Assembly: GCF_028309625.1 (NCBI RefSeq)
Contig: NZ_JAQMHR010000006.1
Location: forward strand, 62,001 to 126,000
DNA from: Trichococcus sp. K1Tr
GTDB taxonomy: Bacteria > Bacillota > Bacilli > Lactobacillales > Aerococcaceae
Direction: 5' to 3'
Length of the DNA: 64,000 bases
The position numbers and the translations under genes were made by a program. Of this stretch, positions 1 to 9,252 are shown piece by piece. Position 1 is the first letter of the stretch, and the number at the start of each line of letters is the position of its first letter. The notes beneath the pieces were generated by a model. It saw nothing but the letters and a program-made list of their open reading frames with translations, had not been told where the DNA came from and made no database searches.

Positions 1-2019
1 TCTTGGTTCACCGGATTCCAGCACAAGGCCGACGCTTGTGCGTGTTTCTTCGCGGATCAAGTGATGATGCAGACCGGAAACAGCCAATAAAGCCGGAATG
101 GCTGCCCATTCAGCGTTCACGCCGCGGTCGGAAAGGACCAAAATGTTGGCGCCTGAAGCAATAGCCTTGTCCGCTGCACTGAAAAGACGTTCCAAAGCTT
201 TTTCCATCCCTTTCGCATCTTCTTCGACACGGTATAAAAGGGAAAGAGTGACCGTTTTGAATTTGTCGTCCTGCAACGCTTTGATTTTCGCTAATTCAGA
301 ATCCGTCAAAATCGGGCTATCCAAGTAGATGGCATGTGTGTCAGCCTTATCCGGATCTAACAGGTTACCGCAATTTCCGACAAGCATTGTATCGGAAGTA
401 ACGATTTCCTCACGGATCCCGTCAATCGGAGGGTTCGTAACTTGCGCAAATAATTGTTTGAAGTACAGATAAAGCATCTGTGGTTTGTCTGATAAGACTG
501 CCAACGGAGAGTCGATCCCCATTGCTCCGACTGAATCGCCACCGGTAACGGCCATCGGTTTGATTAGTAACTGGATGTCCTCGAACGTATAACCGAAAGC
601 TTTCTGTTGGTGCAACAATTCTTCAGGTTCAACCGTTGCGGTCAATGGAGCAGGTGCAAGGTCCTTCATTTTGGAAATGTGCTTCTCAGCCCATTCTCCG
701 TAAGGTTGTTTGGCAGCGACTGTTTCTTTGATCTCTTCATCCGAGATGATACGTTTTTGCTTCGTATCGATCAACAGCATCTTGCCTGGCTCCAGACGGC
801 CTTTATAGGCTACATCTTCCGGACGCACATCTACGACACCTACTTCGGATGAAAGGATTACGCGATCATCTTTCGTCACATAGTAACGGGACGGACGCAA
901 ACCGTTTCTGTCCAACACCGCTCCGACGATTTCGCCATCCGTAAAGCCCATTGCTGCAGGGCCATCCCATGGTTCCATCAGGAAGTTGTTGAAGTTATAG
1001 AAATCTTTTTTGGATTTCGACATCGTTTTGTTCTTTTCCCAAGGCTCAGGAACCATCATCATGACAGCTTCCGGCAATGAGCGGCCGTTCAGATACAAGA
1101 ATTCCAGATTGTTGTCGAATTGGGAAGAGTCGCTCCCTGTTTCGTCGACGATCGGATAGATTTTTTCGCTGGCATCCAACAGATCCTGGGACATGCTGCC
1201 TTGACGGGCGCGCATCCAATTGATGTTTCCGCGGATTGTGTTGATTTCGCCATTGTGGATCAAGTAACGGTTTGGATGAGCTCTTTCCCAACTTGGGAAA
1301 GTATTCGTACTGAAGCGGGAATGGACCATCGCCAAAGCGGATGTGAAATCCAAATCCGTCAAATCAAGATAGAAGCTGCGCAATTGTTCTGCAGTCAACA
1401 TCCCTTTGTAGACGATTGTTTTCGAAGAGAAGCTGGCAAAATAGAACGAGCCGCCTCTTTTTTCGCTCATCGGTACGATTAGTTTTTCGGATAATTTACG
1501 GATGACGAACAATTTGCGTTCGAAATCCATTTCAGTCATCTCAGGATTTCCTTTACCGACAAAGACTTGGATAAAACGCGGAATGGCTGCTTTTGCAGTC
1601 ACACCGATTTCGCAGCTGTCGATCGGAACCTCACGCCAACCCAACACTTTTTGACCTTCGGAAGTGACAATCTCTTCCACCATTCTCATTTGTTCGTGAC
1701 GTAGATCGTCATATTTATGGGCAAAGAGCATCCCTACTCCATAATCGCCTTTTTTAGGCAAATGGATTCCTAGGACGTCGCACTCCCTGCTGAAAAAATG
1801 ATGAGGAATCTGCACCATGATACCTGCTCCGTCACCTGTTTTGGCATCAGCGCCGGAAGCACCCCTATGCTCCATGTTTTCCAATAAATCCAACGCATCA
1901 GAGACTAATTTATATGAGCCATTTCCATTGATATCAACGACAAATCCCATACCGCATGCATCATGCTCGTAGGCGGGATCATACATTCCTTGTTTTTTTG
2001 GAGGAGTGTAACTATTCAT
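1..2019 (-). CDS. gltB: Glutamate synthase large subunit, N-terminal 673 codons (runs off window)
   Basis: Makes glutamate from glutamine and 2-oxoglutarate; the N-terminal class II amidotransferase domain releases ammonia that is channelled to the FMN/iron-sulfur synthase domain. The frame is open from an ATG at 2019 to the window edge. Near the start it reads EHDACGMGF, where the Cys is the amidotransferase nucleophile exposed after a short propeptide is removed. At the window edge it reads LSDRGVNAEW and LLAVSGLHHHLIRE, typical of the central GltB domain. The spacer before the ATG has only a weak GGGACG-type Shine-Dalgarno. The C-terminal half and any small subunit lie outside the window. 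Confidence 0.95.
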   Translation of the reverse strand, partial: MNSYTPPKKQGMYDPAYEHDACGMGFVVDINGNGSYKLVSDALDLLENMEHRGASGADAKTGDGAGIMVQIPHHFFSRECDVLGIHLPKKGDYGVGMLFAHKYDDLRHEQMRMVEEIVTSEGQKVLGWREVPIDSCEIGVTAKAAIPRFIQVFVGKGNPEMTEMDFERKLFVIRKLSEKLIVPMSEKRGGSFYFASFSSKTIVYKGMLTAEQLRSFYLDLTDLDFTSALAMVHSRFSTNTFPSWERAHPNRYLIHNGEINTIRGNINWMRARQGSMSQDLLDASEKIYPIVDETGSDSSQFDNNLEFLYLNGRSLPEAVMMMVPEPWEKNKTMSKSKKDFYNFNNFLMEPWDGPAAMGFTDGEIVGAVLDRNGLRPSRYYVTKDDRVILSSEVGVVDVRPEDVAYKGRLEPGKMLLIDTKQKRIISDEEIKETVAAKQPYGEWAEKHISKMKDLAPAPLTATVEPEELLHQQKAFGYTFEDIQLLIKPMAVTGGDSVGAMGIDSPLAVLSDKPQMLYLYFKQLFAQVTNPPIDGIREEIVTSDTMLVGNCGNLLDPDKADTHAIYLDSPILTDSELAKIKALQDDKFKTVTLSLLYRVEEDAKGMEKALERLFSAADKAIASGANILVLSDRGVNAEWAAIPALLAVSGLHHHLIREETRTSVGLVLESGEPR

Positions 2020-2054
2020 TTCGGCGTCCCTACTTTCTATTATGTTATTCTGAT

Positions 2055-2083
2055 ATTATAATCAAACTCTAATTTAAATACAA
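2055..2083 (-). promoter_or_regulatory. gltB promoter
   Basis: TTGTAT (2083-2078) and a perfect TATAAT (2060-2055) are separated by exactly 17 bp, about 36 bp before the gltB ATG. The rest of the 2020-2310 gap is AT-rich and shows no gene. I saw no clear operator. Confidence 0.6.
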
Positions 2084-2310
2084 TCCATTTTCATTCATTT
2101 TTTCACAATTAGTTGCATCTTTTTTTTGATAGTAACAATATTAACTTTGGAAAAAACATTTGATATAACACAATTATACAACCTGGCGACCGGTTACTGA
2201 CTTGTGATAGATTTCATAACATCACCATGTAAACAGTTACCGTTTTCATCACTTTTTAATGCAAGATGCCTTCATCATGACATTCTGATTGAAAATAGCT
2301 GATTTTTATT

Positions 2311-2347
2311 AAAAAATACCCGACCTTGATTAATTTTAAGGTCGGGT
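2311..2347 (-). terminator. Terminator after speB
   Basis: Perfect 10-bp stem ACCCGACCTT/AAGGTCGGGT with a 10-nt loop, followed on the minus strand by a T-run, just past the speB stop. Confidence 0.85.
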
Positions 2348-2360
2348 AATTGATTTTGTA

Positions 2361-3218
2361 CTATTTGGTCAGTGTCAAAAGCATTTCTCTGACGGTCTTG
2401 CAGGCCATAGCGGTAGAAGCGCCTGACGGATCGTATTGCGGAGAAAGTTCAACCACGTCGGCTGAAACGATCTGGTTCAAGTCCTGCAACGCTGCGATAC
2501 CCGCCAACAATTCTTTGTAGGTGATGCCGCCTGGCTCAGGTGTTCCGGTTCCAGGGAAAGTGCCAGGATCCAATACGTCCAGATCGATCGTCACATAAAC
2601 GGGAACATCCTTCAATTGCTGGACAATCTGCGGCAGCGTGTCGATGGTGAATTTTTCCATATAAGTATGCTCTTTCGCCCATTCGAATTCTTCCTTCAAA
2701 CCGGAACGGATACCGAATTGGAAAATGCGGCCGTCTCCCAGGAAGTCGAAGCAGCGGCGGATGACTGAAGCATGCGACAAGGATTCGCCCATGTAGTCTT
2801 CACGCAGATCTGTGTGGGCATCGATATGGATGACATGCAGATCTGGGTATTTTTCATAGGCAGCCTCGATGGTAGGCAGGCTCACGAGGTGCTCGCCGCC
2901 GACCATCAAAAATTTCTTGCCATTGTCCAATACTTCTTTTGTGTAGGCTGCGATATCGCTCAAGACGCGCTCTGTGTTGCCGAAAGGCAGATCCAGATCT
3001 CCGCCATCATGGATGGCCTCTTCTTCAAGGTCGCGATCCAAATAAGGGGAATAACTTTCCAAGCCGAATGAATCCTGGCGGATCGCCTGCATCGCAAAGC
3101 GCGTGCCTGGCCTGAAACTGGTTGTTCCGTCGAATGGGATCCCGAATAATACGGTAGATGCTTCTTCAAATGAAGATTCGCAGCCGATAAAAGTCTGGAT
3201 GTTCATGTTATTTTTCAC
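2361..3218 (-). CDS. speB: Agmatinase (ureohydrolase)
   Basis: Hydrolyses agmatine to putrescine and urea with a binuclear Mn centre. Of 285 residues, GGEH (107-110), DAHTD (133-137) and DLDVLDPGTFPGTGTPEPGG (212-231) supply the metal ligands of the arginase/agmatinase fold. The start is a GTG with GGAGG ten bases upstream; a downstream ATG has no such site. It lies 48 bp behind speA on the same strand, with a terminator after it, so the two form one transcript for putrescine from arginine. No spermidine synthase (speE) is inserted between them, unlike in Bacillus. A formimidoglutamase or guanidinase is possible, but the speA neighbour favours agmatinase. Confidence 0.9.
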   Translation of the reverse strand: MKNNMNIQTFIGCESSFEEASTVLFGIPFDGTTSFRPGTRFAMQAIRQDSFGLESYSPYLDRDLEEEAIHDGGDLDLPFGNTERVLSDIAAYTKEVLDNGKKFLMVGGEHLVSLPTIEAAYEKYPDLHVIHIDAHTDLREDYMGESLSHASVIRRCFDFLGDGRIFQFGIRSGLKEEFEWAKEHTYMEKFTIDTLPQIVQQLKDVPVYVTIDLDVLDPGTFPGTGTPEPGGITYKELLAGIAALQDLNQIVSADVVELSPQYDPSGASTAMACKTVREMLLTLTK

Positions 3219-3266
3219 TGTCTGCCGTCCTCCAACTGTATGCTATTTGATTGTTGTTTCGATTGA

Positions 3267-4808
3267 TCAGTCTTTCAGGACTTTGATCTGATGAGGCATT
3301 TTTTCCTCAGTCAGGACGTTGCCTAGAGTTTCATTGTAGTAGTGGTAATGCTGCACGACTGCTTCAGAGATCACTTCACCAGGGATGATCAACGGAATTC
3401 CTGGCGGGTAGATCATGATCGAGTCGGCACTGATGCGGCCGATTGCGTCGTCGATGCCGACCACTTCATTGTCGGCATAGAAGGCGTCACGCGGGCTGCA
3501 GGCCAATTTGTTGATGCTGCAAGTCATCACGTGCGCATCGAAGTGTTGGCTTGCTTTTTTGTAGCGTCTGCGGAGATCCATCAAGGCATCAACCAGTCTT
3601 CCGATTGATTCGCGCGTATCGGCTGTGCTGATGACTGCCATCACTACATAGCCTTCAGCCAACTCCATTTGGATGCCGTATTCTTCCTTCAAGATTGTGT
3701 ATACTTCGAAACCGGTCAAGCCGATATCATTGACACGGATCACCAATTTGGTCCAGTCATAAGTCTGGTCAAATTTATCCTTGATGTAGTCGGATTTCAA
3801 TACTTCATAGTCGCCGAATGCTTCGATCGCTTCAATCGCTTCGCTGACGATCGGACGCAATTTTTTGTAGCGGTCTTTGCCGTACATCGCCAATTCGCTG
3901 CGTGCGGCATCGATCGAGCTCATCAACAAGTAGTTCGCGCTTGTCGATTGCAGCATGTTCAGCACTTTTTGTAATTTTGTTGCGGAAATGCGCTCCCCTT
4001 GCATCACCATCAAGGAACTCTGCGTCAAAGATCCGCCGGTTTTGTGCATGGAATAAGTCACCGCATCGGCTCCAGCTTTCATCGGATCCTTCATTTTTCC
4101 GGGCATGAACGGCAAATGCGCGCCATGCGCACTGTCGACGATGACCACGACGCCGCGTTCATGTGCGATATCACAGATCGTCTCCAAATCGTTCAAAGAT
4201 CCGAAATAAGTCGGATAAGTGACCAAAAGAGCTTTCGCTTCAGGATTTTCATCCAAGCCTTTGATGATGCGTTCCACGGAGATACCGTGAGAAATTCCGA
4301 AAGCCAAATCCATTTCAGGCTGAATGAAGATCGGCTTTGCGCCGCTCAAGATCAACCCGCTCATCACTGACTTATGGCAGTTGCGGGGAACCAAAATCGA
4401 ATCGTTCGGCCCCACCACGCTCATGATCATCGCTTGGATGCCTACAGTCGTACCGTTAACCAAGAAAAAGGCTTGATCGGCATTGTATGCTTTTGCAGCC
4501 AATTCCTGTGCTTCTTTTATGACGGATTGCGGATGGCTCAACAAGTCCAATTCTTTCATGGAGTTGACATCCATCTGCATCGTCATATCACCGACTGCCA
4601 TTTTAAATGGCGTCATCTGCGCACCCATTTTATGTCCAGGGACATCGAAAGGCGTAACGTCCTGTTTCGCATTTTTAACAAGCGCTTCGAAAAGCGGCAT
4701 TTTGATATGTGTAATATTTTTTGCTTTTACGTTAGAAATTTGGTAAGTAATTTTGTCAGAATGACCTTCCAAATAAGTGTCTGAATTGAATAAAACCTTT
4801 TCAGCCAA
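3267..4808 (-). CDS. speA: Orn/Lys/Arg decarboxylase, probably arginine decarboxylase
   Basis: PLP-dependent decarboxylase of the type I aminotransferase fold (SpeA/YaaO/CadA group, Firmicute form, 513 residues). The N-terminal motif FDVPGHKMG, the VDSAHGAH aspartate that binds the pyridine nitrogen and the Schiff-base lysine in SMHKTGGS (about residue 256) are all present. I chose the TTG at 4808, which has AAAGGGGG 5-10 bases upstream. An ATG at 4862 in the same frame lies inside the terminator hairpin of the leader and cannot be the start. The agmatinase partner argues for arginine as substrate; lysine cannot be excluded from sequence alone. Expression is probably set by the riboswitch-like leader immediately upstream. 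Confidence 0.88.
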   Translation of the reverse strand: MAEKVLFNSDTYLEGHSDKITYQISNVKAKNITHIKMPLFEALVKNAKQDVTPFDVPGHKMGAQMTPFKMAVGDMTMQMDVNSMKELDLLSHPQSVIKEAQELAAKAYNADQAFFLVNGTTVGIQAMIMSVVGPNDSILVPRNCHKSVMSGLILSGAKPIFIQPEMDLAFGISHGISVERIIKGLDENPEAKALLVTYPTYFGSLNDLETICDIAHERGVVVIVDSAHGAHLPFMPGKMKDPMKAGADAVTYSMHKTGGSLTQSSLMVMQGERISATKLQKVLNMLQSTSANYLLMSSIDAARSELAMYGKDRYKKLRPIVSEAIEAIEAFGDYEVLKSDYIKDKFDQTYDWTKLVIRVNDIGLTGFEVYTILKEEYGIQMELAEGYVVMAVISTADTRESIGRLVDALMDLRRRYKKASQHFDAHVMTCSINKLACSPRDAFYADNEVVGIDDAIGRISADSIMIYPPGIPLIIPGEVISEAVVQHYHYYNETLGNVLTEEKMPHQIKVLKD

Positions 4809-4842
4809 ATAGATTTCCCCCTTTGATATAAAAAATGGGCAT

Positions 4843-5027
4843 AAAAAAAGCTCTCCAACCAAAGGAAAGCTTCGATATCTATCAGCTGCTTTTCCTCTTA
4901 TTGCTCATAGGACTTGGATAATCCTACGCTCAGGTTGGGCACCCAATATCAATCTGTACTCAAAAATTAGATTGATTGGTTTGCCACCGTATCTTCGACC
5001 CCTCGTCTCAACGGCTATTAATAAGAG
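4843..5027 (-). promoter_or_regulatory. SAM-I (S-box) type riboswitch with variant core and intrinsic terminator, leader of speA-speB
   Basis: Read on the minus strand. P1 pairs CUCUUAUU (5027-5020) with AAUAAGAG (4902-4895). P2 is GCCGU...ACGGU and encloses a 3-bp GAC/GUC stem with a 5-nt loop GAGGG and a kink-turn-like GAAGA. J2/3 reads GGCAAA; P3 is a long CCAAUCAAUCU hairpin; next come GUGCC and CCU, able to pair with the AGG of the P2 loop; P4 is UAGGA/UCCUA. This is the S-box order and geometry, including the pseudoknot. A terminator (AAGCTTTCC/GGAGAGCTT plus T7, 4872-4843) follows. The 3' strand of P1 runs into GGAAAAGC, which can pair with GCUUUCC of the terminator, so ligand binding should turn speA off. 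The core differs from consensus: J1/2 is AAUA, not AAGA, and the CAACC block reads CAAACC. Confidence 0.62.
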
Positions 5028-5049
5028 ATATTCAATTTATGCAAGCTAA

Positions 5050-5078
5050 ATTCTATACAAATATGGTGTATATGTCAA
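5050..5078 (-). promoter_or_regulatory. Promoter of the speA leader
   Basis: TTGACA (5078-5073) and TAGAAT (5055-5050) with a 17-bp spacer, directly upstream of the structured leader. Confidence 0.7.
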
Positions 5079-5210
5079 TGATTTTGAACATAAAATAATA
5101 ATTTTTTTCAAACGTTTTTCCGAACGATACTTAAACAGTTGTTTCGCAACATTCATGAATCACTGTGAACGCCCTCGTATTCCGAAAAAGTTGTATTCGC
5201 CTTTCCTATA

Positions 5211-5366
5211 TTCCTGCTCCGGTGAGAAGATCCTCGCAGGAGTTGAAGGTCGATTTCTCCCCTGTCCTCCGACGAACCTCACCTCGTCGGAGTTGCGGTC
5301 CGGATTTTCTGTTTTCCTCTGGTGAAAGCCCGATTCGCCGGAGATCAGGCCATGTTATCGGATTTT
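5211..5366. repeat. Tandem hairpin array, three units, 50-bp period
   Basis: CTCCGGTGA, CTCCGACGA and CTCTGGTGA start at 5217, 5267 and 5317. Each unit folds: CTCCGACGA pairs with TCGTCGGAG, and the others pair with G-U or single mismatches. Each stem is followed by a diverged GAGTTG..GGTC.GATTT. The arms covary, so the fold is kept while the sequence drifts. No coding frame fits. The rest of 5080-5390 shows nothing else. Confidence 0.75.
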
Positions 5367-5391
5367 ACTTGCACACCCGGCACTACGCCAT

Positions 5392-5429
5392 AAAAAAACA
5401 CAACCCGTAATTAGGATTGTGTTTTTTTA
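5392..5429. terminator. Terminator between putP and the speA leader region
   Basis: AAAAACACAA/TTGTGTTTTT stem with T-runs on both strands, 12 bp past the putP stop. It serves putP on the minus strand. Confidence 0.85.
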
Positions 5430-5441
5430 TGCGCACTATTT

Positions 5442-6995
5442 TTAGGCTTTCGACTGGCTTTTCACCAATTCGAATTCTTCTTCCATCGCAGCGGATGGTT
5501 TTTCCCCGATCAAGGAGAAGATCACGATTGCCACGCAGGAAAGGATGAATGCCGGCAACAGTTCGTAGATGCCGAACACGCCGCCGATCGGTTTGATCAG
5601 AAGTTTCCAGATGAAAACAGCGATTCCGCCTGTCAACATACCGGCGATGGCGCCTTGACGCGTCGTTTTTTTCCAGAACAAGGAGAACAGCATCAATGGT
5701 CCGAATGTCGCACCGAAGCCCGCCCACGCGAAGGATACGATCGTGAAGATGACGGAGTTCTCATCCAAAGCGATGATGCTTCCGACAATCGCCAAAACGA
5801 TCAAAATCATCCGCGTCATCGCCATGATTTGCTGATCGGAGGCATCCTTGCGCAGAACGCCTTTGTAGATGTTTTTCGAAAAAGCACTTGCGGCAATCAG
5901 CAGGTACGAATCCGCGGAACTGATCGTCGCAGCCAAAATGCCTGACATGACGATTCCGGCCAATAGCGGTGGGAACAATAAAGTCGACATTTCGATGAAG
6001 ATCGTTTCCGAAGTGGAAGCAGTCGTCAACGCCATCGGGAACATCGAACGTCCGATCAGACCGATCAGGACGGAAGCAGTCAGTGAAAGTGTCGTCCAGA
6101 TGATGCCGATGCGGCGTGATTGCTTGATTTCATCGGCTGAACGGATTGCCATAAAGCGCAACAGCACTTGCGGCATGCCGAAGTACCCAAGTCCCCAAGC
6201 CATGCTCGATGCAATCGTGATCAGTCCGTATTTGCCTGCAGGTCCAAAGGCAGCCAACGCGCCATCAGCCTGTTGCACGCCATCAACCAATGTCGGTGTG
6301 GCGATACCGAAGAAATCCAAAAATCCTGGTATGCCATCCAGGTTATCGATGACCGCTCCAGGACCACCGGCATGCACAACGCCTCCGACCAAAACAACTG
6401 CCAAAGCCGCGATCATGATGATGCCCTGCATAAAGTCGGAAACACTCTCCGCCAAAAATCCGCCGATGAACGTGTAGAACACGACGAATACCGCTCCGGC
6501 AATCATAACCGGGATGTACGGCACTTCGAACAAGGTAGCGAAGAGCTTCCCTACCGTCACAAAACAGCTGGCTGCATAGACGGAAAAGAATACAAAGATG
6601 AACGTGGAAGATACCGTCAAAATGATGCGTTTGTCCTCATGGAATCGATTGCTGAAGAATTCCGGCAACGTGATTGCTTCCGCTGATTCGGAATAATGAC
6701 GCAACCGTTTCGAGACGATTATCCAGTTCAGCGCTGTCCCCAGTGCCAATCCGATCGCTGTCCAGAATGCGTCGGACAATCCTGACCAATAAGCCACGCC
6801 CGGAAGTCCCATCAAGAGCCAACCGCTCATGTCCGAAGCTCCGGCACTGATTGCGGCGACCCAAGGACCCAGACTGCGTCCGCCCAAGAAGAAATTATCG
6901 GAGCTTTCGTTTGATCGCTTGTAGTAATAAAAACCGATACCGATGATGATTGACATATAGCCGGCCATCGCCATAAAAATTAATGCTTTATCCAT
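5442..6995 (-). CDS. putP: Sodium/proline symporter
   Basis: Sodium-coupled proline uptake carrier of the SSS family, integral membrane, 517 residues, the normal PutP length. Landmarks are the N-terminal DNFFLGGRSLGPWVAAISAG, the Na-site region SAGASDMSGWLLMG and the GLGYFGMPQVLLRFMAI signature. It is monocistronic, with a terminator directly downstream and a 240-bp AT-rich upstream gap. Proline uptake serves osmoprotection and nitrogen supply. Its position beside arginine catabolism genes does not by itself show joint control. Confidence 0.93.
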   Translation of the reverse strand: MDKALIFMAMAGYMSIIIGIGFYYYKRSNESSDNFFLGGRSLGPWVAAISAGASDMSGWLLMGLPGVAYWSGLSDAFWTAIGLALGTALNWIIVSKRLRHYSESAEAITLPEFFSNRFHEDKRIILTVSSTFIFVFFSVYAASCFVTVGKLFATLFEVPYIPVMIAGAVFVVFYTFIGGFLAESVSDFMQGIIMIAALAVVLVGGVVHAGGPGAVIDNLDGIPGFLDFFGIATPTLVDGVQQADGALAAFGPAGKYGLITIASSMAWGLGYFGMPQVLLRFMAIRSADEIKQSRRIGIIWTTLSLTASVLIGLIGRSMFPMALTTASTSETIFIEMSTLLFPPLLAGIVMSGILAATISSADSYLLIAASAFSKNIYKGVLRKDASDQQIMAMTRMILIVLAIVGSIIALDENSVIFTIVSFAWAGFGATFGPLMLFSLFWKKTTRQGAIAGMLTGGIAVFIWKLLIKPIGGVFGIYELLPAFILSCVAIVIFSLIGEKPSAAMEEEFELVKSQSKA

Positions 6996-7169
6996 AGTTA
7001 CCCTCCAAAATAAATAATGACATGTTTCATCATTTTAATTTAATTAAAATTTAATGAATTCACTCAGCCATCATAGCACAAGAGTAAAATTGTAAGCAAC
7101 CTTATTTTCAGGATAAGCAGGTCAAGCATTCTTATAGCGGTTACAAATATCCATTGAACCAGTCAAAGT

Positions 7170-7215
7170 AAAAAAGCTTACCTACATTCCCCATTACAGG
7201 ATAGTAGGTAAGCTT
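7170..7215 (-). terminator. Terminator after the lysophospholipase-like gene
   Basis: Perfect 12-bp stem AAGCTTACCTAC/GTAGGTAAGCTT followed on the minus strand by T6. Confidence 0.88.
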
Positions 7216-7232
7216 CCTTCATTTTGCGCAGG

Positions 7233-8174
7233 TCATACAGCTTTCAGGCGAGCAACAACCCACTCGATGATGTCCTGCGTTACTTCATCTTTGTTCGTCT
7301 CGTTCAGCAGTTCGTGGCGGGCACCCTCATACAGTTTGTAGCTCACGTGCTGAAGGCCAACATATTGGTAAGCCCTGCATGTCTGGACGATGCCTTTTCC
7401 GGCCTTGCCTCCGACCGGGTCGGCGGTACCGGAAATGAAATGCAAGGGCAGGTCCTTCGGTGTCGAATGGATGTTCTCAACGTTGTTCATTACCAGCAAT
7501 CCGCTGAAGAAATCATGGAAATAACCGGCCGAGCCGATTTTGCCACGCAACGGATCCGCTAGAAATTTATCCACTTCCAACGGGTCCCGGCTGAGCCAAT
7601 CCAAATCCGTCCGAGCGGGCTTAAAACCCCGATTGAAGTTCTGGAAGACCAGCTTGTCCAGCAAAGGACTTGGATGGGTGCGACCATTTCTTTTGATTTC
7701 CGACGCTGCCACGACTGTGCCGAGCTTCAGCAACCCATTCGAAAACACCCCGGAACCGGACAGAACTGCGCCGGTAAGATCGTCCCCGTACAACTGAATG
7801 TAGCGTCTGGTCAACATAGAGCCCATGCTGTGGCCAAACAGGAACAACGGAATGGCTGGGTTTTCTGCTTGGATGATTTCAGTCAGCGCGCGCATATCTG
7901 CGACGACCTTGTCGAATCCTGCCTCATCCGCAAAGCAGATTGCTTCCCCGACATTCCCGTTCGTTTTGCCGTGGCCACGATGATCATTTCCGTAGACGAC
8001 GATCCCTGCTTCCGCCAATTTGCTTGCAAAAGCATCATAGCGTCCGATATGTTCTGCGTAACCATGCGCGATTTGGACGGCGGCTTTCGGTTTCTGAAGA
8101 GCTTCCGGCGACCATTTCATCGCGAAGATTTCTGTCTCGTCACTTGATTGGAAAGTGAATGATGCTGCTGTCAT
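7233..8174 (-). CDS. Alpha/beta hydrolase, lysophospholipase/monoacylglycerol lipase family
   Basis: Serine hydrolase of the PldB/serine aminopeptidase S33 family, 313 residues. HGYAEHIGRY is the oxyanion-side motif, GNDHRGHGKT the cap entry, GHSMGS (nucleophile Ser116) the elbow, SGTADPVGG carries the acid and GARHELLNE the His. There is no signal peptide, so it acts in the cytoplasm or at the inner membrane face on lysophospholipids or monoacylglycerols; the exact substrate cannot be read. It is a single gene with its own terminator. Confidence 0.85.
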   Translation of the reverse strand: MTAASFTFQSSDETEIFAMKWSPEALQKPKAAVQIAHGYAEHIGRYDAFASKLAEAGIVVYGNDHRGHGKTNGNVGEAICFADEAGFDKVVADMRALTEIIQAENPAIPLFLFGHSMGSMLTRRYIQLYGDDLTGAVLSGSGVFSNGLLKLGTVVAASEIKRNGRTHPSPLLDKLVFQNFNRGFKPARTDLDWLSRDPLEVDKFLADPLRGKIGSAGYFHDFFSGLLVMNNVENIHSTPKDLPLHFISGTADPVGGKAGKGIVQTCRAYQYVGLQHVSYKLYEGARHELLNETNKDEVTQDIIEWVVARLKAV

Positions 8175-8304
8175 GAGTGGACCCCTCTTCTGGTATCAGG
8201 TTATACAAATGGTTAATAAGCATGGCTAACGCTATACTTTTCTCCAATTTAGCGATACCGGTTCAAAATGTCAAGCACCATAACAGCAGGGTAACGAATC
8301 TCTT

Positions 8305-9252
8305 TTACTGGCTCAACCCCTCATAAATCTTTTCTACATTCCATTTCATCATATCGTAATAGCTGTCGCCGTCTTCCCCTTCTTCCGCAACGGAATCCGT
8401 GAACAGATTGCTGTAGACTTCAAGATCCACCTCGTTTGACAATCGTTCCATGCTTCGTGGATCGACGCTCGTCTCCACAAAGAGAACTGGAACTTGAGAA
8501 TCTCGGACTTTTTCAATGATTTGCTTCATCTGATCAGGCGTACCTTGACTCTCGGTATTGATTTCCCAAATATAGGCGGCTTGCAATCCGTAAGCTTGGG
8601 AGAAATATTTGAAAGCTCCTTCGCTCGTCACCAACAGTTTCTTTTGCTCGGGGATATCAGCGAATTCTTTTTTTGCTTCGCTATCCAGTTCCGTCAAATC
8701 GGCAATGTAAGCATCCGCGTTTTTTTCATAGGCTGCTTTATTTTCAGGATCTTTCTCGCTCATCACGCGAGAGATTTCGGTGATGTACTTAATGCCGTTG
8801 GAAATGTCCAACCAGGCATGAGGATCTTGTTGCGAACTGTTGCCCGACAGATACAGCGGCTCGACATTTTTGCTGACGACAAAGTAGTCCTCATTTTCTG
8901 CCTTGCCAGCAGTTTCCATCAATTTATCAAACCAGCCATTGCCAGTTTCCAAATTCAATCCGTTGTAGAACACGATATCGGCTTCGCTGGCTTTTCGAAT
9001 GTCTTCCGGCAAGGGTTCGTATTCGTGCGGGTCGGTCCCGACAGGCACGATACTGTGGGCATCGATCAGATCCCCTCCAATTTTTTCTACCATGTCGCCG
9101 ATAATGGAATTGGTGGAGACAACTTTAAGCTTGGTTTCTGTTGTTTCTGGTGCATCCGTGATTCCTTTATCTTCTTCCGGAGAATTTCCGCAGCCTCCCA
9201 AAACACCTACAAACAGCACTGCAGTAAGCAACAATAATTTATTCTTCATCAT
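8305..9252 (-). CDS. mntA: Manganese ABC transporter substrate-binding lipoprotein (PsaA/MntA/EfaA type)
   Basis: Cluster A-I metal-binding lipoprotein, 315 residues. A lipoprotein signal ends at GVLGGC (Cys21). The metal-site motifs are VGTDPHEYEP, DPHAWLDISNG, TSEGAFKYFS and YIWEINTESQGTP. The last two are typical of the manganese (PsaA/EfaA) branch. The long His-rich loop of zinc binders is absent. MMKNK starts at 9252 with AAAGGAG eight bases upstream, and it overlaps the permease stop by 4 bp. It is the last gene of mntB-mntC-mntA. Iron or zinc as an alternative metal is possible but less likely. Confidence 0.88.
   Translation of the reverse strand: MMKNKLLLLTAVLFVGVLGGCGNSPEEDKGITDAPETTETKLKVVSTNSIIGDMVEKIGGDLIDAHSIVPVGTDPHEYEPLPEDIRKASEADIVFYNGLNLETGNGWFDKLMETAGKAENEDYFVVSKNVEPLYLSGNSSQQDPHAWLDISNGIKYITEISRVMSEKDPENKAAYEKNADAYIADLTELDSEAKKEFADIPEQKKLLVTSEGAFKYFSQAYGLQAAYIWEINTESQGTPDQMKQIIEKVRDSQVPVLFVETSVDPRSMERLSNEVDLEVYSNLFTDSVAEEGEDGDSYYDMMKWNVEKIYEGLSQ

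Noticed and set aside
4809-4862. ATG at 4862 as speA start
   Set aside because: It lies inside the terminator hairpin of the leader and lacks a ribosome site; the TTG at 4808 has a strong one.
4843-5027. T-box or lysine riboswitch in front of speA
   Set aside because: No T-box GGUGGNACCGCG motif and no lysine-box core; the order of helices and loops fits the S-box plan instead.
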